Source: RBG-16-66-20 sp036560705
GTDB taxonomy: Bacteria; Pseudomonadota; Gammaproteobacteria; Burkholderiales; SG8-39
Reading direction: 5' to 3'
DNA: 64,000 bases
Assembly (NCBI GenBank): GCA_036560705.1
Contig: DATBQR010000054.1
Location: 35,162 to 99,161, forward strand
The position numbers were made by a program, and so were the translations under genes. The notes under the pieces were generated by a model, which saw only the letters and a list, made by a program, of their open reading frames with translations, was not told the DNA's origin and ran no database searches. Shown piece by piece: positions 9,567-17,943 of the stretch. Each line of letters begins with the position of its first letter. The stretch's first letter is position 1.

Positions 9567-10030
9567 AGCCCCGTCACCAACGCATGGTCGCCATCGGCGC
9601 GGGCGTCGCGCTGGTGGCGATCGCCACCGGGCTGGTGCTGTACGCGTTCCAGGGCAACGTGGTGTTCTTCTTCAGCCCGAGCCAGGTGGCGGCGAAGGAA
9701 GCGCCGCTGGACCGCACTTTCCGCGTCGGCGGCATGGTCGAAAAAGGCAGCCTTAGGCGCAGCGCCGACGGCCTCACGGTCCAGTTCATCGTCACCGACA
9801 CCGCCAAGAGCATCCCGGTCGTCTACACCGGCATCCTGCCGGACCTGTTCAAGGAGGGCAAAGGCGTCGTCGCCCAGGGCAAGCTCGGGACGGACGGCGC
9901 GTTCCATGCCGGCGAAGTGCTCGCCAAGCACGACGAGAACTACATGCCGCCGGAAGCCGCGCACGCGCTGTCGAAGGCGGAAGCGGAGAGAACGGCCCGC
10001 AGCGTCGTGCCCTCCGGAGGAATGCGATGA
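9563..10030 (+). CDS. ccmE: Haem chaperone CcmE
   Basis: Membrane-anchored periplasmic chaperone that carries haem covalently from CcmC to CcmF. It has one N-terminal membrane helix and then the OB-fold domain. The haem-binding motif HDENY gives His123 and Tyr127. The 155-residue length is typical. ATG 9563 overlaps the ccmD stop; in-frame upstream codons lie inside ccmD. The stop overlaps the ccmF ATG. Confidence 0.95.
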   Translation: MKPRHQRMVAIGAGVALVAIATGLVLYAFQGNVVFFFSPSQVAAKEAPLDRTFRVGGMVEKGSLRRSADGLTVQFIVTDTAKSIPVVYTGILPDLFKEGKGVVAQGKLGTDGAFHAGEVLAKHDENYMPPEAAHALSKAEAERTARSVVPSGGMR

Positions 10031-11994
10031 TTCCCGAGCTCGGCCACTTCGCCCTCATCGTCGCGCTGGCGATCGCGCTGACGCAGGCCGTGCTGTCGCT
10101 GACCGGCGCGGCCCGCGGGATCCCGGGCTTCATCGCGGTGGCGCGCCCGGGCGCGCAGGGCCAGTTCGTCTTCGTGGCCATCGCCTTCGGCTGCCTCGCC
10201 TGGTCCTTCTACAGCAACGACTTCTCGGTGCTCAACGTGGCGAGCAACTCCAATTCCAGCCTGCCCGCCCATTACCGCATCGCGGCGACCTGGGGCAGCC
10301 ACGAAGGCTCGCTGCTGCTGTGGGTGCTGATGCTCTCCGTGTGGATGGTGGCGGTGTCGGTCTTCAGCCGCAGCCTGCCCGACGACATGGTGGCGCGCGT
10401 CCTCGGCGTGATGGGCCTGATCGCCGTGGGCTTCCTGTCCTTCATGCTGTTCACTTCCAACCCGTTCGAGCGCCTGCTGCCCGCCGCCGCCGACGGCCGC
10501 GACCTGAATCCGCTGCTGCAGGACCCCGCGATGGTGATCCATCCGCCGATGCTCTACATGGGCTACGTCGGCTTCTCGGTCGCTTTTTCGTTCGCCATCG
10601 CGGCGCTGCTCGACGGGCGCCTCGATGCGGCCTGGGCGCGCTGGTCGCGGCCCTGGACCACCGCGGCGTGGATGTTCCTCACCGTCGGCATCATGCTCGG
10701 CAGCTTTTGGGCCTACTACGAACTCGGCTGGGGCGGCTGGTGGTTCTGGGACCCGGTGGAAAACGCCTCCTTCATGCCCTGGCTGATCGGCACCGCGCTG
10801 ATCCACTCGCTCGCCGTGACCGAGAAGCGCGGCGCCTTCAAATCCTGGACGGTGCTGCTGGCGATCTTCGCGTTCTCGCTCAGCCTGCTGGGGACCTTCC
10901 TGGTGCGCTCCGGCGTGCTGACCTCGGTGCACGCTTTCGCCACCGATCCCAAGCGCGGCGTTTTCATCCTCTGCTTCCTCGCGCTGGTGATCGGCGGCTC
11001 GCTCGCGCTGTACGCCTGGCGTGCGCCGCGCGCGGCGCCGGGCGGACGCTTCGAGCTGCTGTCGCGCGAATCCATGCTGCTCGCCAACAGCGTGCTGATG
11101 CTGGTCGCCTGCGCGGCAGTGCTGCTCGGCACGCTCTATCCGCTGTTTCTGGACGCGCTCGGCCTCGGCAAGATTTCCGTCGGCCCGCCCTACTTCGAAT
11201 CGGTGTTCGCGCCGCTGATGGCGCCGGCGATCCTGCTCGCCGGCATCGGCCCGCTGGTCGCCTGGCGCAGCGGCGACGCCGCGCAGCTCGCGCGGCGGCT
11301 GCGCTGGGCGGCGATCGCCGCGCTGCTGGGCGCCCTCTTCGTGCCGCTGCTGTTCGGCCGCTGGGCGCTGCTCACCAGCGGCGGCCTGCTGCTCGCGCTC
11401 TGGATTCTCGGCGGCGCTCTGACAGCTTTAGTTCTGAAAATAAAATCAAATGCGAAAATCACCCGCGCTTTCGCCGGCATGCTGCTCGCCCACGCGGGCA
11501 TCGGCGTGTTCATCCTCGGCGTGACGCTGGTGAAGAGCTACGAATCCGAGCGCGACCTGCGCATGGCGCCGGGCGACACCGTCATGCTCGGCGGCTACGC
11601 GTTCCGCTTCGACGGCGTGAAGGAAGTCGCCGGCCCGAACTATGCGGCGGTGCGCGGCGCCATCAACGTGCAGCGCGACGGCCGGCAGGTCGCCGATCTC
11701 GCGCCGGAAAAGCGCATCTACCGCGTGCAGCGCAACCCGATGACCGAAGCCGCGATCAACGGCGGCGTCACGCGCGACCTGTACGTGTCCCTGGGCGAGG
11801 CCGCGGGCCCGGAGGGAACCGCCTGGACCGTGCGCATCCACGTCAAGCCCTTCGTTAAATGGATCTGGAGCGGCTGCCTGCTGATGGCGCTGGGCGGCCT
11901 GCTGGCGGCGAGCGACCGGCGCTACCGCGCTTCCTCGCGCCGGCGCGAGGAAGCGCCGGTCGGCGATGAAACGGTCGTCCGCAGTACCGCATGA
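10027..11994 (+). CDS. ccmF: Cytochrome c haem lyase CcmF
   Basis: Large (655 residues) polytopic membrane protein that joins haem from CcmE to apocytochrome CXXCH motifs together with CcmH. The WWD motif reads WGGWWFWDPVENASFMPWL, and haem-ligand histidines lie in the flanking loops (for example WGSHEGSLLLWV and IHPPMLYMGY). It is coupled by ATGA overlaps to ccmE upstream and ccmG downstream. A short AT-rich patch at 11427-11460 encodes LKIKSNAKI between helices. Confidence 0.95.
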   Translation: MIPELGHFALIVALAIALTQAVLSLTGAARGIPGFIAVARPGAQGQFVFVAIAFGCLAWSFYSNDFSVLNVASNSNSSLPAHYRIAATWGSHEGSLLLWVLMLSVWMVAVSVFSRSLPDDMVARVLGVMGLIAVGFLSFMLFTSNPFERLLPAAADGRDLNPLLQDPAMVIHPPMLYMGYVGFSVAFSFAIAALLDGRLDAAWARWSRPWTTAAWMFLTVGIMLGSFWAYYELGWGGWWFWDPVENASFMPWLIGTALIHSLAVTEKRGAFKSWTVLLAIFAFSLSLLGTFLVRSGVLTSVHAFATDPKRGVFILCFLALVIGGSLALYAWRAPRAAPGGRFELLSRESMLLANSVLMLVACAAVLLGTLYPLFLDALGLGKISVGPPYFESVFAPLMAPAILLAGIGPLVAWRSGDAAQLARRLRWAAIAALLGALFVPLLFGRWALLTSGGLLLALWILGGALTALVLKIKSNAKITRAFAGMLLAHAGIGVFILGVTLVKSYESERDLRMAPGDTVMLGGYAFRFDGVKEVAGPNYAAVRGAINVQRDGRQVADLAPEKRIYRVQRNPMTEAAINGGVTRDLYVSLGEAAGPEGTAWTVRIHVKPFVKWIWSGCLLMALGGLLAASDRRYRASSRRREEAPVGDETVVRSTA

Positions 11995-12515
11995 AGCGTT
12001 TCCTCTGGCCGCTGGGCATCTTCATCCTGCTGGTCGGCTTTCTCGCCGCAGGGCTGACGCTCGACCCGCGCGAAGTGCCCTCGCCGCTCATCGGCAAGGC
12101 GGCGCCCGCCTTCGACCTGCCGGTGCTGCAGCAGCCGGACAAGCATTTCATTCCCTCCGACATGCGCGGCAAGGTGTGGCTGCTCAACGTCTGGGCCTCC
12201 TGGTGCGTGTCCTGCCGCGACGAACATCCGGTGCTGGTGGAGCTGTCGAAGAAGGGCGTGCTGCCGATCCTCGGCCTGAATTACAAGGATAAGAGCGAGG
12301 ACGCGCAGCGCTGGCTGGCGCAGTTCGGCAACCCGTACCAGGTCTCCGTGATGGACGCCGACGGTCGCACCGGCATCGACTACGGCGTCTACGGCGTGCC
12401 GGAGACCTACGTGATCGACGCCGAAGGGGTGATCCGCTACAAGCAGATCGGCCCGGTCACGCCGGCGATCCTGGAACAGAAAATCCTGCCGCTCGCGATG
12501 GCGCTGAAAAAATGA
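11991..12515 (+). CDS. ccmG: Thiol:disulfide interchange protein CcmG (DsbE)
   Basis: Membrane-tethered periplasmic thioredoxin that keeps apocytochrome c cysteines reduced. One N-terminal membrane helix is followed by a thioredoxin fold with active site WCVSC (Cys72, Cys75) and the cis-proline loop GVPETYVID. The length of 174 residues is normal. ATGA overlaps with both ccmF and ccmH. Confidence 0.94.
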   Translation: MKRFLWPLGIFILLVGFLAAGLTLDPREVPSPLIGKAAPAFDLPVLQQPDKHFIPSDMRGKVWLLNVWASWCVSCRDEHPVLVELSKKGVLPILGLNYKDKSEDAQRWLAQFGNPYQVSVMDADGRTGIDYGVYGVPETYVIDAEGVIRYKQIGPVTPAILEQKILPLAMALKK

Positions 12516-12952
12516 GAAGTCTGCTCCTGGCCGTGCTTTTTCTCGTTGCGGGTCTTTCCATTGCGGAAAATCCGGAAACGGAAAACCGCATCCGCAGCCT
12601 GGAAGGAAAACTCCGCTGCCTGGTGTGCCAGAACCAGTCGCTCGCCGATTCGAACGCCGAGCTGGCGCAGGACCTGCGCCGGCAGCTGCGCGAACAGGTG
12701 GCGGCCGGGCGCAGCGACGCCGAGATCACGGACTACCTGGTGCAGCGCTACGGCGATTTCGTGCTCTACGAGCCGCCCTTCAAGGCCAGCACCGCGCTGC
12801 TCTGGATCGGGCCTTTCGCCCTGCTCGCCGGCGCGCTGGCCGCGCTTGTCGCAATCCTCCGGCGCCGGCGGCGCGCGCCCCAGGAGGCGGCGCTCGGCCC
12901 GGAAGAACGGCGCCTGGTCGAGCGCGTGCTCGGGCCCGGGGACCAGGCATGA
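12512..12952 (+). CDS. ccmH: Cytochrome c maturation protein CcmH
   Basis: Periplasmic thiol protein of the haem lyase complex. A signal peptide (MRSLLLAVLFLVAGLSIA) precedes the family motif LRCLVCQNQ (Cys36, Cys39). One C-terminal membrane helix anchors it. At 146 residues it is the short CcmH form; the TPR part is encoded separately as ccmI. Overlaps ccmG and ccmI by ATGA. Confidence 0.94.
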   Translation: MRSLLLAVLFLVAGLSIAENPETENRIRSLEGKLRCLVCQNQSLADSNAELAQDLRRQLREQVAAGRSDAEITDYLVQRYGDFVLYEPPFKASTALLWIGPFALLAGALAALVAILRRRRRAPQEAALGPEERRLVERVLGPGDQA

Positions 12953-14049
12953 TCCTGTTCTGGTCGATCGCCGCGGCCTTCACCGCGGCGGCCCTGCTGT
13001 TCCTGCTGCCGCCGCTGCTGCGCAGCCGCACCACGGCGCCGGACGCGCATGTGGCGGCGAATGCCGCGATCTACCGCGAGCAGCTCGCGGAACTCGCGGC
13101 CGACCTGCAGCGCGGCGCCGTCACGCGCGAAGAGTTCGAACGCTCCGGCCGCGAGATCGAGCACCGCATCGTCTCGGAGCATGGCCTGCCGGCCGCCCCG
13201 CAACCCGCAGGGTGGCGGCCAAACACGGCGGTGGCGGTGCTGGTCGGCCTGCTGCTCCCGCTCGCCGTGGTGCTCGGCTACCGGCAGCTCGGCGAGCCGC
13301 GCGCGCTGGACCCCGAATCGGCGCAGGCCTCCGCGCAGCAGATGGACGCGCTGGTGCAACGCCTGTCCGCCCACCTGCAGCAGACACCCCAGGACGCCGA
13401 TGGCTGGACCTTGCTCGCGCGCGCACTGTCTTCGCTGGGCAGGTACGACCCCGCGTCGCGGGCCTATGCCCGGGCGCTGCAGCTGCTGCCGGACAACCGC
13501 GACCTGCTGGTGGAGTTCATCAAGGCGCTCGCGCTCGCGGGGAGCGCGGAATTCGACGGCAAGAACTACGCCGGCGCGATCGGCTACTGGGAGCGCATCC
13601 TGCCGTTCGCGCCGCCGCAATCCGAGTTCGCGCGCACCGTGTCGGCAAGCATCGCCGAGGCGAGGCAGCTGGGCGGCATCGCCACCCCTGCCGGCGCCTC
13701 GCTGCAGGGTATCGTCAGCCTTGCTCCCTCCCTGAAGGGCAAGGTTTCTCCCGGCGATACCGTCTTCGTGCTTGCCCGGTCGACGGGAGGAAAACCCGGC
13801 GGTTCGAAAATGCCGCTGGCGGTGGTGCGGATCACCGCAGACAAACTGCCTTACTCGTTCGCGCTCGACGACAGCATGGCGATGGCGCCCGACGCGAAGC
13901 TCTCCGGCCAGGCCAGGGTCACCGTGGTCGCGCGCATCTCGAAATCCGGCAACGCGCTGCCGCAGAAAGGCGACATCGAGGGCGCGAGCGCGCCCGTGGC
14001 GCCCGGCGCCTCCGGCGTGAAGGTCGTCATTTCGAAAATCGTGAACTGA
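12949..14049 (+). CDS. ccmI: Cytochrome c maturation TPR protein CcmI
   Basis: Apocytochrome c chaperone of the haem lyase. Two N-terminal membrane helices flank a short loop, then TPR-like helices (WTLLARALSSLGRYDPASRAYARALQLLP) and a C-terminal periplasmic beta-rich domain, 366 residues in all. ATG 12949 overlaps the ccmH stop; in-frame codons further upstream lie inside ccmH and are not used. This is the last ccm gene; mobA follows after 44 bases. Confidence 0.92.
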   Translation: MILFWSIAAAFTAAALLFLLPPLLRSRTTAPDAHVAANAAIYREQLAELAADLQRGAVTREEFERSGREIEHRIVSEHGLPAAPQPAGWRPNTAVAVLVGLLLPLAVVLGYRQLGEPRALDPESAQASAQQMDALVQRLSAHLQQTPQDADGWTLLARALSSLGRYDPASRAYARALQLLPDNRDLLVEFIKALALAGSAEFDGKNYAGAIGYWERILPFAPPQSEFARTVSASIAEARQLGGIATPAGASLQGIVSLAPSLKGKVSPGDTVFVLARSTGGKPGGSKMPLAVVRITADKLPYSFALDDSMAMAPDAKLSGQARVTVVARISKSGNALPQKGDIEGASAPVAPGASGVKVVISKIVN

Positions 14050-14081
14050 CGCGGGAGGGGAAGACAGGGCTCCTCCCCGTC

Positions 14082-14087
14082 TACAAT
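14082..14087 (+). promoter_or_regulatory. -10-like element of mobA
   Basis: TACAAT six bases before the mobA ATG, with no Shine-Dalgarno sequence between. It suggests a leaderless start separate from the ccm operon. Confidence 0.4.
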
Positions 14088-14093
14088 CCGTAC

Positions 14094-14657
14094 ATGACCG
14101 ACGTCACGGGAATCGTGCTCGCCGGCGGCCAGGGGCGCCGCATGGGCGGCGTGGACAAGGGCCTGCAGCTGCTGCACGGCAAGCCGATGGTGGCGCAGGT
14201 GCTCGCGCGCCTCGCGCCCCAGGTCTCCGAGATCGTCATCAACGCCAACCAGAACCTCGACGTCTACGCCGGCTTCGGCCATCGCGTGGTGCCCGACGCC
14301 ATCGGCGGCTTCGCCGGCCCGCTCGCCGGGTTGCACGCGGGGCTCGGCGCAGCGCACCACCCTCTCGTGCTCACGGCGCCCTGCGATTCGCCCTTTCTGC
14401 CGCACGATCTTTTCGCCCGCTTGAGAAGCAAGCTCGGCGAGAACGAGCTGGCGGTGGCGAAAACGGGAGATCAAGCGCATCCGGTTTTTGCCCTCGTCAG
14501 GACTTCGGTGAAGAAAAATCTTGAAAACTTCCTGTCCGGCGGCGGCCGGAAAATCGACGCCTGGTATTCATCGCTCAAGGTCGTCGAAGTGTCGTTCGAC
14601 GACGAAGCCGACGCCTTCCGCAACATCAACACGCGCGAAGAACTGAAAGAGGCATGA
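14094..14657 (+). CDS. mobA: Molybdenum cofactor guanylyltransferase MobA
   Basis: Transfers GMP from GTP to molybdopterin to make the MGD form used by the DMSO-reductase family, including formate dehydrogenases. The nucleotide loop reads IVLAGGQGRRMGGVDKGL (lysine in DKGL), and the metal site lies in TAPCDSPFLP. The 187-residue length fits. The same open frame runs far upstream through ccmHI, but MTDVTGIVLAGG is the natural N-terminus. Overlaps moeA by ATGA. Confidence 0.94.
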   Translation: MTDVTGIVLAGGQGRRMGGVDKGLQLLHGKPMVAQVLARLAPQVSEIVINANQNLDVYAGFGHRVVPDAIGGFAGPLAGLHAGLGAAHHPLVLTAPCDSPFLPHDLFARLRSKLGENELAVAKTGDQAHPVFALVRTSVKKNLENFLSGGGRKIDAWYSSLKVVEVSFDDEADAFRNINTREELKEA

Positions 14658-15916
14658 GCAGCATCGCGCAGGTGGTGAGTTGCCTGGACGGCTACGATCC
14701 GGAGGCGCTGCGCGTGGACAAGGCCGGCGAGGCGATCCGCGCCTGCCTGACGCCGGTCGCAGAAACCGAAACCGTCCCGCTGCGCGAAGCGCTCGGCCGC
14801 GTGCTGGCGCAGGAAATCGTGCCGCAGATCGACGTTCCCGGCCACGACAATTCGGCAATGGATGGCTGGGCCGTCAGAAGCAGGGATCTTTCCTTCGAAA
14901 AGGAAATTCAACTTCTGGAAATCGGTAAGGCACTTGCCGGTAAGCCCTTCCACAACCCGGTCGGTGCCGGAGAATGCGTGCGCGTGATGACCGGGGCGGT
15001 GATGCCGGACGGCGCGGACACGGTGGTGGTGCAGGAAATCTGCCGCGCCGAAAACGGCCGCGTCGCGGTGCCGCCCGGCCAGAAGGCGGGCCAGAACGTG
15101 CGCGCCGCCGGCGAGGACCTGAAGGCGGGCGTGCCGGTGCTGCACGCCGGGCAGCCGGTGCGCGCCGCCGAACTCGGCCTGATCGCCTCGCTCGGCATCG
15201 GCGAAGTGCGCGTCCGGCGCCGGTTGCGGGTGGCGTTCTTCTCCACCGGCGACGAACTGACCTCGATCGGCACGCCGCTCAAGGAAGGCCAGGTCTACGA
15301 TTCCAACCGCTACACCCTGCACGGCATGCTGCGCGGCCTCGGCGTGGAGATCATCGACATGGGCGTGGTGCGCGACGATCCCGCCCTGCTGGAAGCCGCC
15401 TTCAGGAAGGCGGCTGCCGGCGCCGACGCCATCATCACCACCGGCGGCGTGTCGGTCGGCGAGGCCGATTTCGTCAAGCAGCTGATGGCGCAGCTGGGCG
15501 AGGTGCTGTTCTGGAAAATCGCCATGCGCCCCGGCCGGCCGATGGCCTTCGGCAAGATAGGCAAGGCATTTCTGTTCGGCCTGCCGGGAAATCCGGTCGC
15601 CGTGATGGTGACGTTCCATCAGTTCGTCCGCGATGCCCTGCTTTTCCTCGGCGGCAGGACGGATTCCTTTGAAATTCCGCTGTTGAAAGCAGTCAGCGAA
15701 ACCGCCGTCCGGAAAGTCCCCGGCCGCACCGAGTACCAGCGCGGCGTCGTCTACCGCGACGGCAGCGAGTGGAAAGTGCGCACCACCGGCCAGCAGGGTT
15801 CGGGCGTGCTGCGTTCGATGTCGGAGGCGAATTGCTTCATCGTGCTCGAACACGAGCGCGGCAAGGTTGCGGCGGGCGAACGGGTGCAGGTCCAGCTGTT
15901 TGAGGGCTTACTGTGA
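14654..15916 (+). CDS. moeA: Molybdopterin molybdenumtransferase MoeA
   Basis: Inserts molybdate into adenylylated molybdopterin. Landmarks are DVPGHDNSAMDGWAV at about residue 57, STGDELTSIGTPL, YDSNRYTL, TTGGVSVGEADFV and LFGLPGNPVAVMVTF. The 420-residue length is standard. The start overlaps the mobA stop, so MGD and Mo insertion enzymes are made together. An AT-rich patch at about 14878-14930 interrupts otherwise GC-rich coding. Confidence 0.95.
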   Translation: MSSIAQVVSCLDGYDPEALRVDKAGEAIRACLTPVAETETVPLREALGRVLAQEIVPQIDVPGHDNSAMDGWAVRSRDLSFEKEIQLLEIGKALAGKPFHNPVGAGECVRVMTGAVMPDGADTVVVQEICRAENGRVAVPPGQKAGQNVRAAGEDLKAGVPVLHAGQPVRAAELGLIASLGIGEVRVRRRLRVAFFSTGDELTSIGTPLKEGQVYDSNRYTLHGMLRGLGVEIIDMGVVRDDPALLEAAFRKAAAGADAIITTGGVSVGEADFVKQLMAQLGEVLFWKIAMRPGRPMAFGKIGKAFLFGLPGNPVAVMVTFHQFVRDALLFLGGRTDSFEIPLLKAVSETAVRKVPGRTEYQRGVVYRDGSEWKVRTTGQQGSGVLRSMSEANCFIVLEHERGKVAAGERVQVQLFEGLL

Positions 15917-15929
15917 AGCAGGGCCTGCT

Positions 15930-16475
15930 GTGAAGCCCCGCGCCGAGGCGATGAGCCGCATCCATCCCGATCTCGCGCCGCTCGCGCGCGTCGCCAAGAC
16001 CTTCAGCAAGGCATTTCGCACCACGGGCAAGGTGAACGAGCCCGGCCTGGCCGCCGCGCTGCGCGGGGCCGTGGCGGGGAACACCGGCTGGCTAAGGCGC
16101 GAACACCGCGTCGGCGACCCCGCGCGCTTCATGCGCCACCTGCTCTATGTAGACCCCGACGACGACTTCGTCATCACCGCGATCACCTGGCTGCCGGGCC
16201 AGCAAAGCCCGGTGCACGGCCACTACGTATGGTGCGCCTACGGCGTCGCCGAGGGCGAGCTGACCGAGGAAATGTTCCGCGCGCCGGGCGCCCTGCTCGA
16301 AACGATCGGCACGAAAGCGATCCGCGCCGGCGAGCTCGCCGACATCGACCTCGGCGGCCCGCTGTACCACCGCGTCTCCAACCGCACGCAGCGGCCGCTG
16401 GTGACGCTGCATGTCTACGGCGTGGCCTCCGGCAGCCTCACCACCGGCATCAACCGGCTCTACGGCGAGGAATGA
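15930..16475 (+). CDS. Cysteine dioxygenase-like cupin protein
   Basis: Cupin of about 181 residues from GTG 15930. The metal site resembles cysteine dioxygenases: SPVHGHYVWCAYGVAEGELTE supplies two histidines and an acidic residue in motif 1, and LYHRVSNR plus LHVYG supply motif 2. It is likely an Fe(II) thiol dioxygenase or related enzyme; the substrate is unknown. GTG 15930 has AGGG six bases upstream; ATG 15951 is an in-frame alternative. It follows moeA closely and overlaps ctaA by ATGA. Confidence 0.72.
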   Translation: MKPRAEAMSRIHPDLAPLARVAKTFSKAFRTTGKVNEPGLAAALRGAVAGNTGWLRREHRVGDPARFMRHLLYVDPDDDFVITAITWLPGQQSPVHGHYVWCAYGVAEGELTEEMFRAPGALLETIGTKAIRAGELADIDLGGPLYHRVSNRTQRPLVTLHVYGVASGSLTTGINRLYGEE

Positions 16476-17482
16476 ACGCGAGCGATCGCCGGGCTGCCAG
16501 GGACGGCCGCGCCGTGGCGGCGTGGCTGCTCGTCTGCGCGGCGTTCACCTTCGCGATGGTGGTGGTGGGCGGCATCACGCGCCTCACCGAATCCGGCCTG
16601 TCCATCGTCGAGTGGCAGCCGCTCGTGGGCGCCCTGCCGCCGATGTCGCAGGCGGACTGGGAAGCATTGTTCGCCAGGTACCGCGAGACGCCGCAATACG
16701 CCCAGGTGTTTTCCGCGATCGGCCTGGAGGGTTTCAAGAGCATCTTCTGGTGGGAGTACAGCCACCGCCTGCTCGGGCGCGCGATCGGGCTGGTGTTCCT
16801 CTTGCCGTTTTTGTTCTTTTATTTCAAGAACAGATTGTCTGGAACCCTGACGTGGAAACTCGCCGGCATCTTCGTCCTCGGCGGCCTGCAGGGCGCGCTG
16901 GGCTGGTACATGGTGCAGAGCGGCCTGGTGGACGATCCGCGCGTCAGCCATTTCCGCCTTACCGCGCACCTCGGCCTGGCGCTGCTGATTTTCTCGGCGG
17001 AGCTTTGGCTTGCCCTTGATTTATTGATTCAATCACACGACAAAAAGCGCAGCCCGCTTTCCCTGGTGGTCCTTGGCACGGTCTTCGTGATGGCGCTCGC
17101 CGGCGGCTTCGTCGCCGGCCTGCGCGCGGGACACGCCTACAACACCTTCCCGCTGATGAACGGCCACCTCGTTCCGCCCGAGACCTTCATGCTCGATCCC
17201 TGGTGGCGCAACTTCCTCTGGAACGTCGCCACCGTGCAGCTCGTGCACCGAACCATCTTCTGGCTGCTGCTGATCCTCATCCCGGCGCTGTGGTGGCAGG
17301 CGCGGCGCACGCCGGCGAAGATCGCCGCGCACCACCTGCTCGGCATGTTCCTCATCCAGGCCGCGCTGGGAATTTCCACCCTGTTGCTCGCGGTGCCGAT
17401 TCCGCTTGCGGCTGCACACCAGGCCGGGGCCGTTCTATTGCTGGCCACTGCGCTCTGGACCGCGCAAAGCTTTCGCTCCTGA
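16472..17482 (+). CDS. ctaA: Haem A synthase CtaA (COX15 type)
   Basis: Inner-membrane enzyme converting haem O to haem A for cytochrome aa3-type oxidases. About eight membrane segments. It shows the proteobacterial/mitochondrial motif TRLTESGLSIVEWQPLVGALPP and paired histidines (WWEYSHRLLGR, HFRLTAHLG, LVHRTIFW, AAAHQAGA) that bind haem. The 336-residue length fits. No cox genes lie nearby. It overlaps the preceding cupin gene. Two AT-rich patches (16802-16846, 17015-17047) lie between helices. Confidence 0.93.
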   Translation: MNASDRRAARDGRAVAAWLLVCAAFTFAMVVVGGITRLTESGLSIVEWQPLVGALPPMSQADWEALFARYRETPQYAQVFSAIGLEGFKSIFWWEYSHRLLGRAIGLVFLLPFLFFYFKNRLSGTLTWKLAGIFVLGGLQGALGWYMVQSGLVDDPRVSHFRLTAHLGLALLIFSAELWLALDLLIQSHDKKRSPLSLVVLGTVFVMALAGGFVAGLRAGHAYNTFPLMNGHLVPPETFMLDPWWRNFLWNVATVQLVHRTIFWLLLILIPALWWQARRTPAKIAAHHLLGMFLIQAALGISTLLLAVPIPLAAAHQAGAVLLLATALWTAQSFRS

Positions 17483-17940
17483 AGGCGGCGGGGCTTTATG
17501 CCCTGTCCCTGCTGTTTCTCGCAGCAGTGGTGATGTTCTGCTTCAAGATGTGGGAAGACCATGCCAGCGGCGCGTGGCCCCGCGCACCGGGAACGGTTGT
17601 CAGGAGCTACACCGATCACCTGTGCCCGGGAAGAAACCAGCGCTGGGCGGTCAGGATCGTCTACCGCTACACCGTTGACGGGCAAGCGCGCGAGGCCAAG
17701 AGAGTCGGGAACAGCGACCCCGTCTATTGCGATGTGGAGCGCGAGAAGGCTGCCGGCTGGCTACTCGAACACTACCCCGCGGGGAAACCGGTCGAGGTTT
17801 CCTACAACCCCTCGGATCCTGGCGCGGCGTTCCTCCAGCCCGGGCAGGTCTCCTACGCCGACATCGCAGAGACGCTCGTCCTGCTTATGTTCACGATTGC
17901 CGCTTTCCGCGGTGCATCGACGGTCCGATCGCGCATGTGA
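17479..17940 (+). CDS. DUF3592 membrane-anchored protein
   Basis: About 153 residues. One N-terminal hydrophobic helix (LYALSLLFLAAVVMFCF) is followed by an exported beta-rich domain with the DUF3592 look (ARAPGTVV-like WPRAPGTVVRSYTDHL, then VEVSYNPSDPGAAFLQPG) and a second helix near the end. Function is unknown. The start is uncertain: the only codons preserving the helix are non-ATG, CTG 17479 overlapping the ctaA stop, or GTG 17527/17530; ATG 17533 would cut the helix. It converges with rmuC, three bases apart. Confidence 0.6.
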   Translation: MKAAGLYALSLLFLAAVVMFCFKMWEDHASGAWPRAPGTVVRSYTDHLCPGRNQRWAVRIVYRYTVDGQAREAKRVGNSDPVYCDVEREKAAGWLLEHYPAGKPVEVSYNPSDPGAAFLQPGQVSYADIAETLVLLMFTIAAFRGASTVRSRM

Positions 17941-17943
17941 GAC

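Noticed and set aside
12546..14093. Possible fusion of mobA to a long N-terminal extension through ccmH and ccmI
   Set aside because: The frame is merely open. The extension is Arg-rich with no domain, and MobA has a natural start at 14094.
17406..17940. Frameshift or fusion between ctaA and the DUF3592 gene
   Set aside because: Both products have complete domains. The apparent continuity is a non-ATG start overlapping the ctaA stop.
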